A stretch of 64,000 nt of DNA from Donghicola eburneus (GCF_900115865.1 NZ_FOXY01000003.1:186001-250000); one strand, 5' to 3'; positions 15,281 through 23,992 are shown, counted from the stretch's first letter. The notes: generated from the letters alone by a model not told the origin. Program-made: numbers and translations.

Positions 15281-15511
15281 ATGGGAATCGACACAGATCT
15301 GGCATTGGTTGTAGGCCTCGTTATCGGGGCCTTCGCCGTTCCGAGCATCGTTTCCGCGTATATCGACGGGCGCACCCCGCGGGTGGCAATGATTGCCATC
15401 GTGCTCTCGGGGGTGTCTTTGGTCTACGCGCTCAAGACTCATCCAAACGGATATGACGTCGGCGATGTCCCCGCAGCGTTCGCCTCTGTGATCGGGCGAT
15501 ACCTGCACTGA
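15281..15511 (+). CDS. Small two-helix membrane protein, unknown function
   Basis: The 76-residue protein has two predicted membrane helices (about residues 5-27, LALVVGLVIGAFAVPSIVSAY, and 34-51, VAMIAIVLSGVSLVYALK). A short polar tail follows. I recognise no named family. It lies just after pyk in the same direction and before rpmI, a position that looks conserved in relatives of this group from general knowledge only. Confidence 0.7.
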   Translation: MGIDTDLALVVGLVIGAFAVPSIVSAYIDGRTPRVAMIAIVLSGVSLVYALKTHPNGYDVGDVPAAFASVIGRYLH

Positions 15512-15518
15512 TTTAGCC

Positions 15519-15547
15519 TTGTGCTAAACATGATGCCCTTGTATAGG
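15519..15547 (+). promoter_or_regulatory. Putative sigma70 promoter of rpmI-rplT
   Basis: TTGTGC (15519-15524) and TATAGG (15542-15547) are exactly 17 bases apart, in the 114-base leader before rpmI. The leader downstream is GC-rich and could fold, which would fit autoregulation by L20, but I cannot prove a defined structure. Confidence 0.6.
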
Positions 15548-15625
15548 GCGCGCTCTAACCGCGCGACCGGCCTCAGTGGCATGCCGAGTCGCGTTCGGAC
15601 CGAACCTGCATTGAAGGAGACGGAA

Positions 15626-15826
15626 ATGCCCAAGATGAAGACAAAATCGAGCGCCAAGAAGCGCTTCAAAGTGACCGCGAATGGTCGCGTGATTGCTGGC
15701 CAGGCCGGCAAGCGTCACGGCATGATCAAGCGTACCACCAAATTCATCCGTACCGCCCGTGGTACCACGACTCTGTCGGCTCCCGACGAGAAGATCGTGA
15801 AAAAATACATGCCCTACGCGCGCTAA
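15626..15826 (+). CDS. rpmI: 50S ribosomal protein L35
   Basis: The 66-residue protein is L35 (bL35), with the family start [20 protein letters not shown], then KRHGMIKRT and a basic C-terminus KKYMPYAR. It is the first gene of the L35-L20 pair; infC, which often precedes rpmI, is absent here. The start ATG at 15626 has GAAGGAG upstream. Upstream in-frame codons back to 15521 lie within the promoter and leader. Confidence 0.97.
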   Translation: MPKMKTKSSAKKRFKVTANGRVIAGQAGKRHGMIKRTTKFIRTARGTTTLSAPDEKIVKKYMPYAR

Positions 15827-15838
15827 GGAGAGAACGGA

Positions 15839-16204
15839 ATGTCCCGAGTAAAAGGTGGTACCGTCACCCACGCCCGTCACAAGAAGATCATCAAGCAGGC
15901 CAAAGGTTACTACGGCCGCCGCAAGAACACCTTCAAGGTTGCAGCACAGGCCGTCGACAAGGCGAACCAGTACGCAACCCGTGACCGCAAGGCCCGTAAG
16001 CGTAATTTCCGCGCCCTGTGGATCCAGCGTATCAACGCAGCCGTCCGTGCACATGATGAGAGCCTGACCTACTCGGCCTTCATCAACGGCCTGAACAAAG
16101 CTGGCATCGCAGTTGACCGTAAGGTCTTGGCAGATCTGGCCGTTCACGAGCCCGCGGCCTTCGGCGCGATCGTTGATCAGGCAAAAGGCGCTCTGGCAGC
16201 CTAA
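15839..16204 (+). CDS. rplT: 50S ribosomal protein L20
   Basis: The 121-residue protein is L20 (bL20), an early assembly protein that binds 23S rRNA and in many bacteria also represses its own operon by binding the leader mRNA. It shows [30 protein letters not shown] and [16 protein letters not shown]. It lies 12 bases after rpmI with AAGGAGAG upstream and is closed by a terminator. Confidence 0.97.
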   Translation: MSRVKGGTVTHARHKKIIKQAKGYYGRRKNTFKVAAQAVDKANQYATRDRKARKRNFRALWIQRINAAVRAHDESLTYSAFINGLNKAGIAVDRKVLADLAVHEPAAFGAIVDQAKGALAA

Positions 16205-16230
16205 TCTCGTTCCACGAGACACCAGAATTG

Positions 16231-16259
16231 AAACGCGGGTCCTAGTGGGCCCGCGTTTT
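16231..16259 (+). terminator. Terminator after rplT
   Basis: AAACGCGGGTCC-TAGT-GGGCCCGCGTTTT forms a strong hairpin with a T-rich 3' flank. Confidence 0.9.
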
Positions 16260-16320
16260 CGTTTGTCGAGGGAAACCGCGTTATTGACCCCGTTGGTTCT
16301 TTTGGCGCGCATTGGATTTT

Positions 16321-16344
16321 TGAGTATTTTTGCAAAGCAGAAAG
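16321..16344 (+). repeat. Dispersed short repeat, copy 3 (left arm of inverted pair)
   Basis: TGAGTATTTTTGCAAAGCAG followed by AAAG matches the copies at 5211 and 9182, and pairs as an inverted repeat with 16481-16504. Confidence 0.65.
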
Positions 16345-16480
16345 ACAACGAAGTTTTAAGGTGTTCAGGCGCATCATAACGCTACGGTACAGGCTGGAGA
16401 GCCGATGGCCGTCAAAGCTGAAAGCGCTCTGCCTGTTGTCTGATTTCTTTGGAAGAGCTGGCGGGCAGAGCGTGACTTGC

Positions 16481-16504
16481 CTTTCTGCTTTGTAAAAATA
16501 CTCA
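16481..16504 (-). repeat. Dispersed short repeat, copy 4 (right arm of inverted pair)
   Basis: Read on the minus strand this is TGAGTATTTTTACAAAGCAG followed by AAAG, which differs from the left arm at one base. The pair could form a long stem in RNA or mark the ends of a miniature element. Confidence 0.65.
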
Positions 16505-16597
16505 CGTCTCCCAACCGCGAAGCCGCCGCTATCCTCTCCAAACTCTTGCGTCCCGCCCCGCTTGTGGTAGCAAGCGCCCAAAGCCAAGGAGGGTGTC

Positions 16598-17671
16598 ATG
16601 GACGATCTGCGCGCGAAATATATCGAGGCCATCGCGGCCGCTGGTGATGAAGCCACCATCGAAGAGGTGCGTCTGGCTGCCGTCGGCAAGAAGGGCGAGA
16701 TCAGCCTGAAAATGCGCGAGCTTGGCAAAATGACCCCCGAAGAGCGTCAGGTCGCGGGCCCCGCTTTGAATGCTTTGAAGGACGAGATCAATGCAGCACT
16801 GGCCGCGAAGAAGGCTGCTCTGGCCGACGCCGCGCTGGACGCCCGTCTGAAAGCCGAGTGGCTGGACGTGACCTTGCCTGTTCGTCCACAGCGTCAGGGA
16901 TCAATCCATCCGATCAGCCAGGTCACCGAAGAGGTCACCGCAATCTTCGCTGACATGGGCTTCTCGGTGGCCGAAGGGCCTCAGATCGAGAGCGACTGGT
17001 ACAACTTCGATGCGTTGAACATCCCCGGCCACCACCCCGCGCGGGCCGAGATGGACACCTTCTACACCCACCGTGCCGAGGGCGATTATCGTCCGCCCCA
17101 CGTGCTGCGCACTCACACCAGCCCCGTGCAGATCCGTCATATGGAAAAGCATGGCGCGCCCTGCCGCATCATCGCGCCCGGACGTGTGTACCGCTCGGAT
17201 TATGACCAGACCCACACCCCCATGTTCCACCAGATCGAAGGTCTGGCGATCGACAAGGACATCTCGATGGCCAACCTCAAGTGGGTGCTCGAGCAGTTCG
17301 CCGCCGCCTTCTTCGAGGTGGACGAGGTCGAAGTTCGCTTCCGCGCCTCGCACTTCCCCTTCACCGAACCTTCGGCCGAGATCGACTTCCGGTGTTCGTG
17401 GGTTGATGGCCAGTTGAAGCTGGGAGAGGGCGATGATTGGCTCGAAGCCGGTGGCTCGGGCATGGTTCACCCCAAGGTTCTGGAAAACGCGGGCATCGAC
17501 TCGACCCAGTGGCAGGGCTTCGCCTTTGGTCTCGGGATCGACCGTCTGGCCATGCTGAAATACGGCATCCCCGATCTGCGGGCCTTCTTTGACGCGGATC
17601 TGCGCTGGCTGCGCCATTATGGTTTCTCGGCGCTGGATGTGCCGACACTGCACGGCGGCCTCAGCCGCTGA
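16598..17671 (+). CDS. pheS: Phenylalanine--tRNA ligase subunit alpha
   Basis: The 357-residue protein is the catalytic alpha subunit of the heterotetrameric Phe-tRNA synthetase. An N-terminal coiled-coil arm (about 1-100) is followed by the class II core with [10 protein letters not shown], motif 2 around [13 protein letters not shown] and motif 3 [20 protein letters not shown]. The length fits the family. It is separated from pheT by two small genes, which is unusual. The ribosome-binding site AAGGAGGG precedes the ATG. Confidence 0.97.
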   Translation: MDDLRAKYIEAIAAAGDEATIEEVRLAAVGKKGEISLKMRELGKMTPEERQVAGPALNALKDEINAALAAKKAALADAALDARLKAEWLDVTLPVRPQRQGSIHPISQVTEEVTAIFADMGFSVAEGPQIESDWYNFDALNIPGHHPARAEMDTFYTHRAEGDYRPPHVLRTHTSPVQIRHMEKHGAPCRIIAPGRVYRSDYDQTHTPMFHQIEGLAIDKDISMANLKWVLEQFAAAFFEVDEVEVRFRASHFPFTEPSAEIDFRCSWVDGQLKLGEGDDWLEAGGSGMVHPKVLENAGIDSTQWQGFAFGLGIDRLAMLKYGIPDLRAFFDADLRWLRHYGFSALDVPTLHGGLSR

Positions 17672-17685
17672 GGCGATTGAAACAG

Positions 17686-17720
17686 CAGGGCAGGGCGCTA
17701 AGCTCTGCCCTGTTTTCGTT
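17686..17720 (+). terminator. Putative terminator after pheS
   Basis: CAGGGCAG and CTGCCCTG form an 8-bp stem followed by TTTTCGTTT. It lies just ahead of the YrhK-family gene, so it may reduce readthrough towards pheT. Confidence 0.75.
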
Positions 17721-17734
17721 TCAAAGGATTGCCA

Positions 17735-18019
17735 ATGCCTCTTTTTCACAGTCAGAACCGCACCCGTAGCCCCGAGTCCGAACGCCTGTACGCGCGGTAT
17801 GAATTGCTGCACACGCTGGTGGATTTCGCGGCGGCGATCCTGTTTCTCGTGGGCTCTGTTCTTTTCTTCTGGAAATCGCTGGAGACGGCGGCGATCTGGC
17901 TTTTCGTCCTCGGATCGCTCTGTTTTTGCGCCAAGCCGACGATCCGGTTGGTCCGCGAAATCCAGCTCTATCGTATGGGCAAGTTCGAGAAGCTGGCCCT
18001 CGGCGAAACGGAGACCTGA
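17735..18019 (+). CDS. YrhK family membrane protein
   Basis: The 94-residue protein has the YrhK-like arrangement: a polar start, then YARYELLHTLVDFAAAILFLVGS and a second membrane helix TAAIWLFVLGSLCFCAKP, and a charged end REIQLYRMGKFE. The function is unknown. The ATG at 17735 follows AAAGGA; a TTG six bases earlier is possible. The stop overlaps the next start (ATGA), so it is translationally coupled to the VOC protein. Confidence 0.8.
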   Translation: MPLFHSQNRTRSPESERLYARYELLHTLVDFAAAILFLVGSVLFFWKSLETAAIWLFVLGSLCFCAKPTIRLVREIQLYRMGKFEKLALGETET

Positions 18020-18399
18020 TGCTGCAGTCCATCCACCACGTGGCGATCATCGCCAGCGATTACGCGCGGTCTAAAACCTTTTACACCGACATCCTCGGCG
18101 GGCAGATCATCGCGGAAACCTACCGCGAGGCGCGTGATAGCTGGAAACTGGATATTGCGCTGGCAGGCGCGCAGATCGAACTCTTCAGCTTTCCAGATGC
18201 CCCCGCGCGCCCCAGCTACCCCGAAGCGCAGGGCCTGCGGCATCTGGCGTTCACCGTTGCCGATGTGGCCAAAACCAAACAGCAGCTTGAAGCCCAAGGC
18301 GTAGAGGTCGAAGAAATCCGCACCGATTCCCTGACCGGCAAGCAGTTTACCTTCTTTGCCGATCCAGATGGCCTGCCGCTCGAACTATACGAGGCCTAA
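18019..18399 (+). CDS. VOC family protein (glyoxalase I-like, YaeR/GloA2 type)
   Basis: The 126-residue protein is a single vicinal-oxygen-chelate domain. The start IHHVAIIASDYARSKTFYTDILG and the end QFTFFADPDGLPLELYEA are typical of YaeR/GloA2. Candidate metal ligands are the first histidine pair, the internal histidine in GLRHLAFTV and the terminal Glu in PLELYE. The exact substrate is not known; glyoxalase activity has been proposed for this class. The start overlaps the YrhK stop. A longer reading from 17926 is rejected. Confidence 0.87.
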   Translation: MLQSIHHVAIIASDYARSKTFYTDILGGQIIAETYREARDSWKLDIALAGAQIELFSFPDAPARPSYPEAQGLRHLAFTVADVAKTKQQLEAQGVEVEEIRTDSLTGKQFTFFADPDGLPLELYEA

Positions 18400-18473
18400 C
18401 CCCTCTTTCCCCCTGCCGCCCTATGGGCTATGCCGTGCCTCGAATGAAACCTGACAAATAAAGGCGCGCGGCG

Positions 18474-20870
18474 ATGAAGTTCACCCTGTCCTGGCTCAAG
18501 TCACACCTCGATACCTCGGCCACTCTGGACGAGATCCTCTATGCCCTGACCGATCTGGGCCTCGAGGTCGAAGGCGTTGAAAACCCTGCCGAGAAACTGG
18601 GTGCCTTTACCATCGGCAAGGTGCTGACCGCCGAGAAGCACCCCGATGCGGACAAGCTGAACGTCTGCACCGTCGCCACCGATGATGGCGAACTGCAAAT
18701 CATCTGCGGCGCGCCGAACGCCCGCGCAGGCATCACCGTCGTAGTGGCCAAGCCCGGCACCTATGTTCCCGGCATCGACATCACCATCAACGTCGGCAAA
18801 ATCCGTGGCATCGAAAGCTATGGCATGATGTGCTCCGAGCGCGAGATGGAGCTGTCGGACGAGCATAACGGCATCATCGAACTGCCCTCGGGCGATGTCG
18901 GTCAGAAGTTCACCGACTGGCTGGCAGAAAACGATCCGGCCAAGGTTGATCCCGTGATCGAGATCGCCATCACCCCGAACCGTCCCGATGCCCTTGGCGT
19001 GCGCGGCATCGCGCTGGATCTGGCCGCCCGCGGTCTTGGCACGCTAAAGCCCGCACCCGTGAGCCCCGTGGCTGGCACCTTCCCGTGCCCGATCAGCGTC
19101 AGCATCGACGATGACGCGCTGGCGGGCTGCCCCGTGTTCTACGGCCGCGTGATCAAAGGCGTGAAAAACGGCCCGTCGCCTGCATGGCTGCAAGACTACC
19201 TGCGCGCCATCGGCCTGCGCCCGATCTCGGCTCTGGTCGATATCACCAACTTCTTCACCTACGACCGCAACCGCCCGCTGCACGTGTTTGACGCGGACAA
19301 AGTTGCTGGCAACCTGCGCGTTCACGCGGCTCAGGGCGGCGAAACACTGGTTGCGCTGGATGAAAAAGAGTACACGCTGCAGCCCGGCATGACCGTGATC
19401 AGCGACGACAACGGCGTTGAATCCATCGCGGGTGTCATGGGCGGTCTGCCCTCTGGCTGCACCGACGAGACGACCAATGTTTTCCTCGAAGCTGCGTTCT
19501 TTGACACTGTCCGCACCGCGCTGACGGGCCGCGCGCTCAAGATCAACTCCGATGCGCGCTACCGTTTCGAGCGCGGCATCGACCCCGCTTGGACCCCCGA
19601 AGGCCTAGAGGCCGCGACCCAGATGATCCTTGATCTCTGCGGCGGCGAGGCGTCTGAAGTGGTCATGGCCGGCGAACTGCCCGACCATTCCCGCGCCTAC
19701 AAGCTCGACACCGACCGCTGCCAGAGCCTTGTTGGCATGGAAATCCCCGCTGAAACCCAGCGCGCGACCCTCGAGGCGCTTGGCTTCGTCATGGAAGGCG
19801 ACATGGCCCACGTGCCCAGCTGGCGTCCCGACGTCTTGGGCGAAGCCGATCTGGTCGAAGAAGTCGCTCGCATGGCCTCGCTCACCAAGCTGGTGGGCAA
19901 GCCGTTGCCCCGCATGACGACCGACGTGCCCAAGCAGATCCTGACCCCGATGCAGAAGCGCGAAAGCATCGGTCGCCGCACCGCTGCCAGCCTCGGCTAC
20001 AACGAATGCGTGACCTACAGCTTCATCGACGGCAAGCAGGCGGCTCTGTTCGGCGGCGGCACCGATGCCACCCGTCTGGAAAACCCGATCTCTTCGGAAA
20101 TGAGCCACATGCGTCCCGACCTGCTGCCCGGCCTCTTGGCTGCGGCCAGCCGGAACCAAGCGCGCGGGTTCAACGATCTGGCCCTGTTCGAATGCGGCCC
20201 TGCCTTCCACGGCGGTGAACCGGGCGAGCAGCACACCCAGATCAGCGGTATCCTCGTCGGTCGGACGGGCCCCAAGGACACCCACGGCGCCTCGCGCCCC
20301 GTTGATGTTTACGACGCCAAAGCGGACGTCGAGGCGATCCTGTCGGCCATCGGCGCGCCCGCCAAGGTCCAGATCATGCGCGACACCGCCGAGTGGTTCC
20401 ACCCGGGCCGCTCGGGTCGCATCTGCCTTGGTCCGAAAAAGACCCTAGCAGTGTTCGGCGAACTGCACCCCAAAGTGCTGGACGCGATGGACGTCAAAGG
20501 GCCCGCCGTGGCCTTTACCATCTGGCCCGCCGAAATCCCGCTGCCGCGCAAGGCCGCGACGACTCGCGCCGCGCTCAAGGTCAGCGACCTGCAGGCGGTC
20601 GAGCGTGACTTCGCCTTTGTCGTGGACGCGAATGTCGAGGCGCTGACGCTGGTGAACGCCGCCGCAGGTGCCGACAAGGCCTTGATCGAAGAGGTCCGCG
20701 TGTTCGACGAATTCATCGGCGGCTCGCTGGGTGAGGGCAAAAAGAGCCTCGCCATCACCGTGCGCATCCAACCGACTGAGACAACGCTCAAGGAAAAAGA
20801 CCTCGAGGCGATCAGCACCAAGATCGTGGAAAAGGTTCAGAAGGCGACCGGAGCCACCCTGCGCGGCTAA
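18474..20870 (+). CDS. pheT: Phenylalanine--tRNA ligase subunit beta
   Basis: The 798-residue beta subunit completes the Phe-tRNA synthetase. Domains in order are the N-terminal strand MKFTLSWLKSHLDT, the EMAP-type tRNA-binding fold (about 40-150, with ADKLNVCTV and ICGAPNARAG), the B3/4 editing domain, the B5 domain (about 400-475), the class II-like core and the C-terminal FDX-ACB anticodon-binding domain (about 705-797, ending RIQPTETTLKEKDLE). The length is normal. It follows the VOC gene after 74 bases with a possible own ribosome-binding site. Confidence 0.97.
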   Translation: MKFTLSWLKSHLDTSATLDEILYALTDLGLEVEGVENPAEKLGAFTIGKVLTAEKHPDADKLNVCTVATDDGELQIICGAPNARAGITVVVAKPGTYVPGIDITINVGKIRGIESYGMMCSEREMELSDEHNGIIELPSGDVGQKFTDWLAENDPAKVDPVIEIAITPNRPDALGVRGIALDLAARGLGTLKPAPVSPVAGTFPCPISVSIDDDALAGCPVFYGRVIKGVKNGPSPAWLQDYLRAIGLRPISALVDITNFFTYDRNRPLHVFDADKVAGNLRVHAAQGGETLVALDEKEYTLQPGMTVISDDNGVESIAGVMGGLPSGCTDETTNVFLEAAFFDTVRTALTGRALKINSDARYRFERGIDPAWTPEGLEAATQMILDLCGGEASEVVMAGELPDHSRAYKLDTDRCQSLVGMEIPAETQRATLEALGFVMEGDMAHVPSWRPDVLGEADLVEEVARMASLTKLVGKPLPRMTTDVPKQILTPMQKRESIGRRTAASLGYNECVTYSFIDGKQAALFGGGTDATRLENPISSEMSHMRPDLLPGLLAAASRNQARGFNDLALFECGPAFHGGEPGEQHTQISGILVGRTGPKDTHGASRPVDVYDAKADVEAILSAIGAPAKVQIMRDTAEWFHPGRSGRICLGPKKTLAVFGELHPKVLDAMDVKGPAVAFTIWPAEIPLPRKAATTRAALKVSDLQAVERDFAFVVDANVEALTLVNAAAGADKALIEEVRVFDEFIGGSLGEGKKSLAITVRIQPTETTLKEKDLEAISTKIVEKVQKATGATLRG

Positions 20871-20897
20871 CCGGACGCGACAGTCCCCAGAACAGCG

Positions 20898-20930
20898 AAA
20901 AGCGCCGCCCTGCAAAGGGTGGCGCTTTTT
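20898..20930 (+). terminator. Terminator after pheT
   Basis: AAAAGCGCCGCCC and GGGTGGCGCTTTTT form a 13-bp hairpin with a single wobble and a six-base loop. Confidence 0.92.
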
Positions 20931-21046
20931 CGTTGGGTCGACAGAGTCTCAAATAGTAACAGGTTGCAACTAAAATGGCTTGCGATATCAGGCAAGTTGA
21001 GCTGACGATTACACTACCTATTGGGGAGGGGCGTTGAAGGTAATAA

Positions 21047-21095
21047 CTGGGGCTCCTAAATCCGACCACCACTCACGAAGTCCGAGGAGCCCCAG
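21047..21095 (+). promoter_or_regulatory. Perfect 11-bp hairpin in AT-rich spacer
   Basis: CTGGGGCTCCT (21047-21057) pairs perfectly with AGGAGCCCCAG (21085-21095) around a 27-base loop. There is no T run, so it is not a standard terminator. The 3' arm contains AGGAG, 12 bases before an ATG, so folding could mask a ribosome-binding site. Confidence 0.45.
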
Positions 21096-21101
21096 CAAAA
21101 C

Positions 21102-21257
21102 ATGCTAAAAAGTACTTCAACTATACGAAAGACGATACGCTATCGAAAGTCTATTGGCAACTATAAATCGCGAGTATTGATCGAAATGTTTAATAAGAGG
21201 TTAAGAATTTTCGTTTATAAAACAGCGCCATATACCGAAGTGATAGTTCGATGGTAG
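21102..21257 (+). CDS. Possible small basic protein (51 aa), unrecognised
   Basis: An ATG at 21102 opens a 51-codon frame starting MLKSTSTIRKTIRYRKSIGN and ending VIVRW. The product would be very basic with many Arg and Lys and no membrane helix. AGGAG lies 12 bases upstream, slightly far, within the hairpin arm. Codon use is AT-rich and unlike neighbouring genes. In AT-rich DNA a frame of this size may be chance, so this is a low-confidence call. Confidence 0.2.
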   Translation: MLKSTSTIRKTIRYRKSIGNYKSRVLIEMFNKRLRIFVYKTAPYTEVIVRW

Positions 21258-21320
21258 TTTTAGACACAGTGTTTCCGACCTGCTCACATCTCGATCATGC
21301 ATATTTGATAGGCTAACACG

Positions 21321-22694
21321 CTAGGGTTGATTCGCCTTTGCGACATCTGGTTGCAGCCAAACTCCACCTTCAGGACGCAAGGTGAGAATCATAACTGGTT
21401 TCGGGTCGCGACCGGGTACAGGATCAAACCGATAGCGCGATAGTAACGTCGCTAAAATGATCACAGCCTCAGTCTGAGCGAAGCTCGCGCCGATACAGAT
21501 CCTCGGACCGTCCCCGAACGGCAGATAGGCGTAGCGCCGAATCGCCTTGCGGTCGGCAAACCGTTCGGGCCGGAACGCATCCGGATCGTCCCAGAGCAGG
21601 TTGTTACGGTGCAAAGCATAAATCGGGATCATTACCGTATCTCCGGGCCGCACCTCGCGCCCACAGAGCCGATCCGCCTTGCGCGCCGTCCGCGATACCA
21701 ACGCTGCCGGCGGATACATCCGCAGCGCCTCGTCCACGATTTGCCGGATGTAGGGCAGGTTGGGCACGTCCTCGGCCCCTGCCACACGATCCTCCAGCAC
21801 CGACTGCGCCTCGGCGCGGGCCAAGTCCTGAACCCGCGGATCGCCCGCCACCAGATACAGGGCCCACGACAGGGACAGCGCCGTCGTCTCGTGCCCGGCC
21901 ACGATAAAGGTCAGCAGGTTGTCCCGCAGTTCCTCGGTCGACATCTGTCGGCCAGATTCGGGGTCCGCCCCAGCCAGCAGCAGGTCCAGCAGATCGGGCG
22001 CGGCATTCGGCTGCCCAGAGGCACGGCGGCGCTGGATCGCCTCGTCTGCCACGCGCTGCATATCGGTCAGCGCGCCGCCACTGCGAATCCGGCTCAGGCG
22101 TGGCACCCAACTGGGCAGCCCCAGCATATCCCCCAGCGAAATCTTGGCAGTGCTCTGGATGTATGCCTCAATCGCGTGATGCACGCCGTCGCGGTCGAAC
22201 CCTTCGTCCCCCGAAAAGGTCACATCCGAGATCACCTCGAACGTGGTCTGCACCATCTCGTCGAACATGTTCACCGCGCGCTTGCCTGCCGCAGCCTCGA
22301 GCCGCTGCACAGCCCGTTCGGCCGCAGCCGACATCACGGGGGCCAAAGCCATCACATGCCGATGCGAAAACGAAGGTGCCGCCGTCCGCCGCTGCCACAG
22401 CCATTCCTGCCCCTCGGCGATAAACAGGCTCTCGCCAATCGCGGGGCGCAGCAGGTCCTTGGTCACCGTGGATTTCGGATAGTCCGCCAGCTTGTCCCGC
22501 AGGATCGTGTTCAGCGCGTCGGGGTCCATGACCATATGCCAACGCTTGCCCGTGCGACCCGACACCATCGGCTGACGTGTCGCGATTTCGGGCAGAATCT
22601 CCAAGACATTGCGCCGCGCGGTCTGCAAACTCTTCAACACACCCATGGGTTCTGTCACCAAGGGGACGCGAACTGGAAAGTCGGACTGGACCAT
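21321..22694 (-). CDS. Cytochrome P450
   Basis: The 457-residue haem monooxygenase carries all core P450 motifs. The I-helix oxygen-activation motif is AGHETT, the ExxR is in VDEALRMYPP, PERF occurs in DAFRPERFADR, and the haem loop FGDGPRICIG places the ligand cysteine at Cys400. The length and lack of an N-terminal membrane anchor fit a soluble bacterial enzyme with separate ferredoxin partners, none of which is adjacent. The substrate is unknown; relatives of this type act on fatty acids or terpenoids. It is divergent from the SMR transporter gene. Confidence 0.93.
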   Translation of the reverse strand: MVQSDFPVRVPLVTEPMGVLKSLQTARRNVLEILPEIATRQPMVSGRTGKRWHMVMDPDALNTILRDKLADYPKSTVTKDLLRPAIGESLFIAEGQEWLWQRRTAAPSFSHRHVMALAPVMSAAAERAVQRLEAAAGKRAVNMFDEMVQTTFEVISDVTFSGDEGFDRDGVHHAIEAYIQSTAKISLGDMLGLPSWVPRLSRIRSGGALTDMQRVADEAIQRRRASGQPNAAPDLLDLLLAGADPESGRQMSTEELRDNLLTFIVAGHETTALSLSWALYLVAGDPRVQDLARAEAQSVLEDRVAGAEDVPNLPYIRQIVDEALRMYPPAALVSRTARKADRLCGREVRPGDTVMIPIYALHRNNLLWDDPDAFRPERFADRKAIRRYAYLPFGDGPRICIGASFAQTEAVIILATLLSRYRFDPVPGRDPKPVMILTLRPEGGVWLQPDVAKANQP

Positions 22695-22764
22695 TTTGAA
22701 CCTCTCCTCTTCCGGCTAGGATGTAGCCGAGGCGGTCCCTCTGGCAATGACGAAAGGTGTTTTC

Positions 22765-23097
22765 ATGCTGCCCTATCTGGCGTTGGCCACGGCGATTGTC
22801 TGCGAGGTCATCGGCACCTCGGCGCTCAAACGCACCGAAGAATTTACCAAGCTCGGCCCGACCCTGTTGACCGCAGTGTCCTACCTGATGGCCTTTTATC
22901 TGTTGACGATTGCCCTACGCGTGCTGCCCGTCGGAATTGTCTATGCCGTCTGGAGCGGCCTTGGCGTCGTGCTCATCTCGCTTGTGGGCTGGGTGGTGTT
23001 CCACGACCGTCTGGATCTGCCCGCCCTGTTGGGGATCGGCATGATTCTGGCAGGGGTGATGACGATCTTCATCTTCTCGAATTCGGCGGGCCACTGA
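22765..23097 (+). CDS. Small multidrug resistance (SMR) family transporter
   Basis: The 110-residue protein has four membrane helices and the SMR hallmark glutamate Glu14 in ATAIVCEVIGTSALKR. Later conserved stretches are LPVGIVYAVWSGLG and the C-terminal helix LLGIGMILAGVMTIFIFS. SMR proteins export cationic drugs, or guanidinium in the Gdx branch; the YAVWSGLG region is closer to the EmrE/QacE branch. The start at 22765 follows AAAGG with good spacing and gives the usual length; a start at 22747 is less likely. Confidence 0.9.
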   Translation: MLPYLALATAIVCEVIGTSALKRTEEFTKLGPTLLTAVSYLMAFYLLTIALRVLPVGIVYAVWSGLGVVLISLVGWVVFHDRLDLPALLGIGMILAGVMTIFIFSNSAGH

Positions 23098-23197
23098 CCC
23101 GCGCCGGTGCCGCCATAGATGTAAGCAGGGCATCAAGCGTTGCTACTGTGGCGGTATTCGGGCTATCCCCCTCTGCGAACACGCGACCGGAGCCCAT

Positions 23198-23869
23198 ATG
23201 ACCCGTTTCTTTGCCATCGCCATGCTTTGCATCCTTGCCGCTTGCGGCAGCAAATCCGATCTCGAAGAGCCGCCGGTCCCTCTGGGGCATTTCCGCCTGG
23301 GGCATAATGTGGTCGTGGCGCCCCATCCTGTGCAGGGGCCGCTGTCCCGTGATGTCGCCCCCGAAGAGTGGGTGGATACCATGCGCGCTGCGATCTCTGA
23401 CCGCTTTGGACGCTACGAGGGCGACAAGCTCTACCACCTCGGGATCAGCGTCGATGGCTACGTGGTCGCGCAGACCGGCATCCCGCTGGTGCTGGCGCCG
23501 AAATCGGTCGTCATCCTGAACGTCACCCTCTGGGACGACGAAAAGGGCGAAAAGGTTAACGACGCGCCAGAGCGTATCATGGCGCTCGAATCGCTGAACG
23601 GCAAAAACATCGTGGGGTCCGGCCTGACCCAGACCCGCGAAGAGCAGATGGCAAATCTGTCTTACAACGCGGCCAAGCGCATCGAGAACTGGCTGAAAAA
23701 CAACATCGAGGAGTTCGGCCTCGATGTCCCGCCGGTCGAACCCTATGTCGATGACCGCGAAGAGAGCGCCGAAACCGCCGAAGCGCCAGAGGCAGAGGGC
23801 GAAGACACCGCTGAAACTCCGGTGATCGAAGACCCAGAGATCGCGCCTGCGGAAATCGCCGCCGAATAG
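23198..23869 (+). CDS. Putative outer-membrane lipoprotein, unknown function
   Basis: The 223-residue protein has a lipoprotein signal peptide with the lipobox LAAC (cysteine about residue 16). The mature part is a compact alpha/beta region with WVDTMRAAISDRFGRYEGD and GIPLVLAPKSVVILNVTLWDD. It ends in an acidic, Pro- and Ala-rich tail of about 55 residues that looks disordered. No named family is certain. It lies alone between the SMR gene and tuf1 with both reading in the same direction. Confidence 0.82.
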   Translation: MTRFFAIAMLCILAACGSKSDLEEPPVPLGHFRLGHNVVVAPHPVQGPLSRDVAPEEWVDTMRAAISDRFGRYEGDKLYHLGISVDGYVVAQTGIPLVLAPKSVVILNVTLWDDEKGEKVNDAPERIMALESLNGKNIVGSGLTQTREEQMANLSYNAAKRIENWLKNNIEEFGLDVPPVEPYVDDREESAETAEAPEAEGEDTAETPVIEDPEIAPAEIAAE

Positions 23870-23963
23870 GCCAACCCAAGGGCGGATCATCGAAAATCCC
23901 CCCCTGCGACCGGTGCGACAACGACACAACCCCGCTTCTCGCGTTCTCTATGTCATCTGACGC

Positions 23964-23992
23964 TTGATTTTCTTCTGTGCGTCCAATACATC
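23964..23992 (+). promoter_or_regulatory. Putative promoter of tuf1
   Basis: TTGATT (23964-23969) and TACATC (23987-23992) are 17 bases apart and lie about 54 bases before the tuf1 start. The -10 box is a weak match. Confidence 0.35.

Larger units (their letters stand above)
16260..16597. other. rplT-pheS intergenic region with an inverted repeat pair
   Basis: The 338-base interval holds no gene I can support. Its main structure is the dispersed repeat present twice in opposite orientation (16321-16344 and 16481-16504), enclosing about 136 bases. The pheS ribosome-binding site AAGGAGGG is at its right end. No clear promoter hexamers were found outside the repeats. Confidence 0.6.
20936..21320. 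other. AT-rich interval between pheT and the P450 gene
   Basis: This interval is much more AT-rich than the flanking genes, especially 21096-21310. It contains an 11-bp perfect inverted repeat (21047-21095) and a possible 51-codon reading frame (21102-21257). A weak promoter-like pair, TTGAGC (20997) and TATTGG (21019), precedes the hairpin. No known element is recognised. The composition suggests acquired DNA or a regulatory RNA. Confidence 0.5.
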
